Shown here piece by piece: positions 60,348 to 64,000 of a stretch of DNA of 64,000 nucleotides (positions within the stretch are counted from its first letter, which is position 1; each line of letters starts with the position of its first letter). Below the pieces are notes generated by a model. The model worked only from the letters and a program-made list of their open reading frames with translations. It did not search any database and had not been told where the DNA came from. The stretch is from Flavobacterium bizetiae. Lineage in GTDB: Bacteria; Bacteroidota; Bacteroidia; Flavobacteriales; Flavobacteriaceae. The DNA lies in contig NZ_CADCSU010000097.1 in NCBI RefSeq assembly GCF_902804475.1, positions 1 through 64,000 on the forward strand. The letters are read 5' to 3'. A program made the position numbers and the translations under genes.

Positions 60348-60725
60348 ATGTCTAAAGAAGAAAATTTCGAAAAATTAGGTAGTGTAGAAGTAAGCTTGTC
60401 CGTTGCTGAAACCTGGACAGCAAACTATCGCAAAGCAAGTGCTGAACAAGATGAGTTAGGAAAGAAAACAGGTGCTTATCTTATTCCGTTAGCAACTTTA
60501 AAATCAGTATTGGCGAATCCAATCGATGCTGTTCGTGCTTATAAAGCTATTAATGCTGCCGGCGAGCAGGTTTTAGTTTTTGTGGGAACAAAACTAGATG
60601 AAAAAGGAATTTATAGAGATGTATTCTTCTCTGGAGAAGGAGCAGTTGAAAATGCAGAATCAGTTGTTTATGATGCAACTCGTCCATGTCCGCCTTATGG
60701 AGATCCGACTAGTCCGCTTGTGTAA
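60348..60725 (+). CDS. Small soluble protein of unknown function
   Basis: This 125-residue protein has no membrane segment or signal. It contains LPLATLKSVLANPIDAVRAYKAINAAGEQVLVFVG-like segments and ends TRPCPPYGDPTSPL. I recognise no family. It starts a four-gene unit: its stop overlaps the next start by one base. The conserved CPPYGDP end might be a partner-binding motif. Confidence 0.75.
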   Translation: MSKEENFEKLGSVEVSLSVAETWTANYRKASAEQDELGKKTGAYLIPLATLKSVLANPIDAVRAYKAINAAGEQVLVFVGTKLDEKGIYRDVFFSGEGAVENAESVVYDATRPCPPYGDPTSPLV

Positions 60726-61357
60726 TGGATGACTTTTTAATATATTTTGGCTACTTACTTTTAGCAGTCACTGTAGGTTTATATTCCTTTAGCTTTTTCC
60801 GAAAGGAAAAAGCTAATGTTTTTTTATTGCTTTATTTGGGATTTTCATTCGTAGTACAATTTGGGATGGAGCTTCTCTATCATCTAAAAATGAACAATTT
60901 GTTGCTAATGAATTTGTTCTTTTTGGGCCAGATGGTCTTGTTGGGATTATTTTACAGATCTTTATACAAACAGGAAATTCAGAAAAAATTTGTTTTAATA
61001 ACGTTAGGTTTAGCATTGGTAATTTTAATAGCCAGACTGGTTTATGATCCGGCTTTACAGTTTAAATTTAATTTATTTCAAATTACGGTCACTTCTTTAT
61101 TAACGGTGGTTTTTGCGTTAATTCATTTTTACAACATGATTACAGAAAAAAAGGAATATTACTATCTTACCATAGGCGTTATCGGATACATGTTTGGAGG
61201 AACGGTTTTATTTTTAATAGGTAATCTGACAATCGGTCTGAGTGATGATATTAAATATCTTAGCTGGAGATTAAATGCTTTTTTATTTATTGTATATTAC
61301 TTTTTTATTTTGTTTGAATGGATGAAGAGTTTTTCAAAAAAGAATGCTGAGATATGA
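60725..61357 (+). CDS. Seven-helix membrane protein coupled to a histidine kinase
   Basis: This 210-residue protein has seven hydrophobic helices (about 4-24, 30-52, 56-78, 85-104, 112-136, 143-166, 175-200) with little else. The last helix leads into a basic end (KSFSKKN). Its stop overlaps the kinase start by four bases, so it is translationally coupled. It may serve as the sensory or anchoring partner of the kinase. No signature of a known seven-helix family was recognised. Confidence 0.8.
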   Translation: MDDFLIYFGYLLLAVTVGLYSFSFFRKEKANVFLLLYLGFSFVVQFGMELLYHLKMNNLLLMNLFFLGQMVLLGLFYRSLYKQEIQKKFVLITLGLALVILIARLVYDPALQFKFNLFQITVTSLLTVVFALIHFYNMITEKKEYYYLTIGVIGYMFGGTVLFLIGNLTIGLSDDIKYLSWRLNAFLFIVYYFFILFEWMKSFSKKNAEI

Positions 61358-62145
61358 GTGGGAATCTTGATTATGAGAAAGAAATAGTAGCTATTATTTT
61401 GTATACTTCCTGTTTTTTAATGGTTGTTGCGGTTTGTTTAGTGGTGTTTTTTTATTTTTCAAGAAAAAAAATCATTCAAAAAGAAATAGAAAAAAGAGAA
61501 TTAGAAATTCATCTGCACAAACAACAACTTCATGCCATTATTGTAACACAAGAAGAGGAACGAAAACGAATTGCCCAGGATTTGCATGACGACATTAGTT
61601 CTAAACTTAATATTGTTTCATTGAATACTCATTTGCTTTCTGCTCCAAATTTAACCGAAGACGAGACAAAAGAGATTACAGATAATATTATTAATCTAAC
61701 GGCAAAAGCTCTGGAGAATTCCAGAAAAATTGCTCATAATTTATTGCCTCCGGTTTTTGAGAAATTTGGATTGAATGCCGGTATCGAAGAATTGTGCGAA
61801 GAATTCGAAAGTAGCAAATCTGTAAAAGTAAAATATAAAAGCGAAATTGATTTTGATGAGAAAGAGATAGATCGGCATTTGCATGTTTTTAGGATTTTGC
61901 AGGAATTAATGAATAATTCTTTAAATCACGGAAAAGCAAGTGAAATCTGGATCAATTTTAAAAATCAAAACGGAATTAATATTTGCAATTATAAAGATAA
62001 CGGAGTGGGGTTTGACAGCAAAAATGCTGAAAATCAAAAAGGATTGGGAATGAAAAATATTGATAGCAGAATTTCTTTTTTAAACGGAACTTTAGAAATT
62101 GACTCTGAGATTGGTAAAGGTATTGCAGTAATTTTCAGTTTTTAG
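61354..62145 (+). CDS. Sensor histidine kinase (NarL/HisKA_3 type)
   Basis: This 263-residue kinase has one membrane helix (about 12-36) and a short coiled linker (to about 65). The HisKA_3 H-box is QEEERKRIAQDLHDDISSKL with phospho-accepting His78. The ATP-binding domain has NNSLNHGKA (N-box), DNGVGFD (G1) and GLGMKNI (G2). The sensor part is too short to hold an input domain, which points to the preceding membrane protein as the sensor. It should act with the response regulator encoded downstream. Confidence 0.93.
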   Translation: MSGNLDYEKEIVAIILYTSCFLMVVAVCLVVFFYFSRKKIIQKEIEKRELEIHLHKQQLHAIIVTQEEERKRIAQDLHDDISSKLNIVSLNTHLLSAPNLTEDETKEITDNIINLTAKALENSRKIAHNLLPPVFEKFGLNAGIEELCEEFESSKSVKVKYKSEIDFDEKEIDRHLHVFRILQELMNNSLNHGKASEIWINFKNQNGINICNYKDNGVGFDSKNAENQKGLGMKNIDSRISFLNGTLEIDSEIGKGIAVIFSF

Positions 62146-62255
62146 GCAAAAAATGTTAAACAAACACGCTTTTTGCTTAATATGTTAGGATTCTGAGGCT
62201 GTTTTCGTTTGATATTTTGTAATTTCGACAAACCAAACGACCAAAATCAAATAAA

Positions 62256-62921
62256 ATGAGTGCCGCTATTAAAATTGCTTTAGTAGATGACGAAGTTTTA
62301 TTCCGGAAAGGAATATCTTTTTTATTGCAAAGAGAAGATAATATCGATATTATTTTTGAAGCATCAAATGGAGAAGAACTTCTGTCTAATTTAAATGACA
62401 GCCTAATCAAACCAGATATTATTATGATGGATTTGAAGATGCCTGTTCTTAATGGTGTCGAGGCCACAAAAATAATCCGAAAATTATTTCCCGAAATTAA
62501 GATAATTGCTCTAACGAGTTATGATACAAAATCATTTATTGCAAACATGATTCAGGTTGGAGCTGTTGCTTACTTAATAAAAAATACAACTCCAAAAGAT
62601 TTAATTCACACCATTAATCAAGTTTCAAAAAAAGGGTTTTATTATAGTGAGAATGTTCTAAAAACAATTCAGGAAACTATTATATCCACAAAAAATTCAA
62701 AAGGAAATTTAGAAACCAGTTTTCTTTCTCCTCGCGAAATAGAAATTCTTCAGCTCATTTGCCTTCAAAAAACGACCACAGAAATTGCGGAGCATCTTTA
62801 TTTAAGCCCAAGAACGGTTGAAGGACATCGTAATAATTTATTGCTAAAAACAGAGTCCAGAAATATTGCAGGATTAGTAGTGTATGCAATTCAAAACGAA
62901 ATTGCAGTTTTAACACTTTAA
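62256..62921 (+). CDS. Response regulator, LuxR/NarL family
   Basis: This 221-residue protein has an N-terminal receiver domain with acidic pair DDE (11-13), phospho-acceptor Asp59 (MMDLKMP), and the Thr/Lys pair (ALTSYD, YLIKNT). The C-terminal LuxR DNA-binding domain is LSPREIEILQLICLQKTTTEIAEHLYLSPRTVEGHRNNLL. It lies 110 bp downstream of the kinase gene and should be its partner. Confidence 0.95.
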   Translation: MSAAIKIALVDDEVLFRKGISFLLQREDNIDIIFEASNGEELLSNLNDSLIKPDIIMMDLKMPVLNGVEATKIIRKLFPEIKIIALTSYDTKSFIANMIQVGAVAYLIKNTTPKDLIHTINQVSKKGFYYSENVLKTIQETIISTKNSKGNLETSFLSPREIEILQLICLQKTTTEIAEHLYLSPRTVEGHRNNLLLKTESRNIAGLVVYAIQNEIAVLTL

Positions 62922-62924
62922 AAT

Positions 62925-63050
62925 TTAGCTTGTCAAAAATTGAATTGAAAGTACATAGTATAGTACGATCGTTACAACGAGAATGCACAAGGCTATTTTT
63001 TGCATTACATTTAATCCCTTTGGCTGGTTATTGCTATCATTAAACTTCAT
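62925..63050 (-). CDS. 41-residue single-helix membrane peptide
   Basis: The minus strand encodes MKFNDSNNQPKGLNVMQKIA then LCILVVTIVLYYVLSIQFLT and Ser before a stop. The layout is a polar start and a single hydrophobic helix (about residues 19-39). It is converging on the response regulator gene with three bases between stops. The codon use and helix make it credible as a small membrane protein. The function is unknown. Confidence 0.55.
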   Translation of the reverse strand: MKFNDSNNQPKGLNVMQKIALCILVVTIVLYYVLSIQFLTS

Positions 63051-63266
63051 GGTTTTTGGTTTTCATTGATTAGTTTGATGATTCGGGATAGCAAATGTAA
63101 TAATAATAAGTTTCCATGAAATAGGTGTTTCTACCTGATTTTGAGAAAAATACACTTATAATCTATTTCTGCTACATTCTTAATTAACATTTAAAAAAGT
63201 ATAAAACAGGTTTGCTTGCTGTGTTTTTAAATGCTTACTTTATATCTTTACTAAAATAATTTTCTA

Positions 63267-64000
63267 ATGAGTAAGAGTTTAGTTTATATTTTCTTATTGC
63301 TACTTTCATTATCAGCAAAAGCTTCGTTTATCTTAATTCCGATGGACGAAACCACACAACAGAATCATCTTAAAGCATACGGAATAACATATTGGTGTTT
63401 AAGTAAAGATTATAAGGCAAGTTGGTTGCTTAATTATCGTGGAGGTTCGTTTTTATTACCTGATGCTGACGAAATTCGTAAAGAATGCAAAATTCGTGGA
63501 GTAAGTTTCGAAGTGCTTTCAGATGCAGAAGAAGCTTCGATCTTAAACGACATCTCAAGTCCTTCACAAAATATGGAATCTGTTATTCTGGAAAAAGCGC
63601 CTAAAATTGCTGTTTATACTCCAAAAGGAAAACAACCTTGGGATGATGCAGTAACATTAGTGTTAACTTATGCCGAAATTCCTTTTACACCAATTTATGA
63701 TGAAGAAGTTCTAAGTGATCAGTTACTACTTTATGATTGGCTGCATCTGCATCATGAGGATTTTACAGGACAATATGGTAAATTTTATGCCGCTTATAAA
63801 AATACACCTTGGTACATTGATCAAAAAAGAGATGCCGAAGCTTTGGCAGCAAAATTAGGTTATAGTAAAGTATCGCAGGAAAAAGGCGCGGTGGCAAAAA
63901 AAATCAGGGATTTTGTTATTGGCGGCGGTTTTATGTTTGCTATGTGTTCTGCAACAGATAGTTTTGATATCGCACTTTCTGCTGATGGTGTTGATATCTG
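63267..64000 (+). CDS. Secreted protein usually annotated as asparagine synthetase B, 3' end missing
   Basis: The gene starts at the ATG at 63267 and runs off the window after 244 codons. It has a signal peptide (YIFLLLLSLSAKA), then EETTQQNHLKAYGITYWCLSK-like segments with WLLNYRGGSF, YTPKGKQPWDDAVTLVLTYA and GGGFMFAMCSATDSFDIAL, which look like a secreted glutamine-amidotransferase-like protein of Bacteroidetes. Most genomes call this asparagine synthetase B, but the export signal argues against a cytosolic enzyme. Confidence 0.8.
   Translation, partial: MSKSLVYIFLLLLSLSAKASFILIPMDETTQQNHLKAYGITYWCLSKDYKASWLLNYRGGSFLLPDADEIRKECKIRGVSFEVLSDAEEASILNDISSPSQNMESVILEKAPKIAVYTPKGKQPWDDAVTLVLTYAEIPFTPIYDEEVLSDQLLLYDWLHLHHEDFTGQYGKFYAAYKNTPWYIDQKRDAEALAAKLGYSKVSQEKGAVAKKIRDFVIGGGFMFAMCSATDSFDIALSADGVDI

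Noticed and set aside
1-64000. CRISPR arrays or prophage region
   Set aside because: I saw no regularly spaced direct repeats and no phage structural, integrase or cas genes.

Overview
The window looks like a chromosomal segment of a Flavobacterium-like member of the Bacteroidetes (phylum Bacteroidota). The evidence is AT-rich DNA, start codons without Shine-Dalgarno sequences, several TAnnTTTG-type promoter boxes, many lipoproteins and TonB/OM-barrel proteins, a transketolase encoded as two genes, a zeaxanthin-type carotenoid cluster, and short intergenic repeats of the kind scattered through flavobacterial genomes. No prophage, integron, CRISPR array or replication origin was recognised.

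Region 1 (1-12 kb) is a vitamin B12 locus. On the minus strand are cobU, a bluB-cobT fusion, cobS and cobC, which assemble the lower nucleotide loop. They are followed by a cobalamin riboswitch controlling a BtuB-like TonB receptor and a beta-propeller lipoprotein resembling BtuG. On the plus strand lies a corrinoid ABC importer (btuF, btuC, btuD). Two foreign-looking inserts interrupt this locus: a RAYT/IS200-type Y1 transposase gene beside palindromic repeats (4.7-5.3 kb), and a GxxExxY gene bracketed by a perfect 24-bp inverted repeat between btuC and btuD (10.67-11.22 kb).

Region 2 (12-23.6 kb) is mixed housekeeping and envelope genes: TrmL, a RluE-like pseudouridine synthase, an SDR, a MepB-like protein, an ECF sigma factor coupled to an anti-sigma/OM-barrel chimera, lipoproteins, RmuC, a thioesterase, a VOC protein and a YceI protein.

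Region 3 (23.6-36 kb) looks like a photo-oxidative stress island: TIGR01777 epimerase, TetR-like regulator, ABC1 kinase-like protein, two SDR-like proteins, photolyase, SRPBCC protein, crtZ, crtB, crtI, and a MerR regulator that retains the cobalamin-binding signatures of CarH/LitR photoreceptors. A Kir-type potassium channel and a TPR protein follow. If the MerR protein really binds adenosylcobalamin, regions 1 and 3 would be linked through B12 as a light sensor.

Region 4 (36.8-50 kb) holds two serine hydrolases, an AraC regulator, small envelope proteins, an array of three identical tRNA-Lys genes and one tRNA-Leu interrupted by an unknown gene, then aroK, a phosphoribosyltransferase, an S4 protein and an FKBP lipoprotein.

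Region 5 (50-64 kb) is mostly core genes: two-subunit transketolase, a YdjC deacetylase, tgt (lacking the usual zinc cysteines), an LptF/LptG permease, an EamA transporter, accA, dnaB, a four-gene operon with a seven-helix membrane protein, histidine kinase and LuxR-type response regulator, a 41-residue membrane peptide, and the start of a gene usually annotated as asparagine synthetase B that runs off the window.
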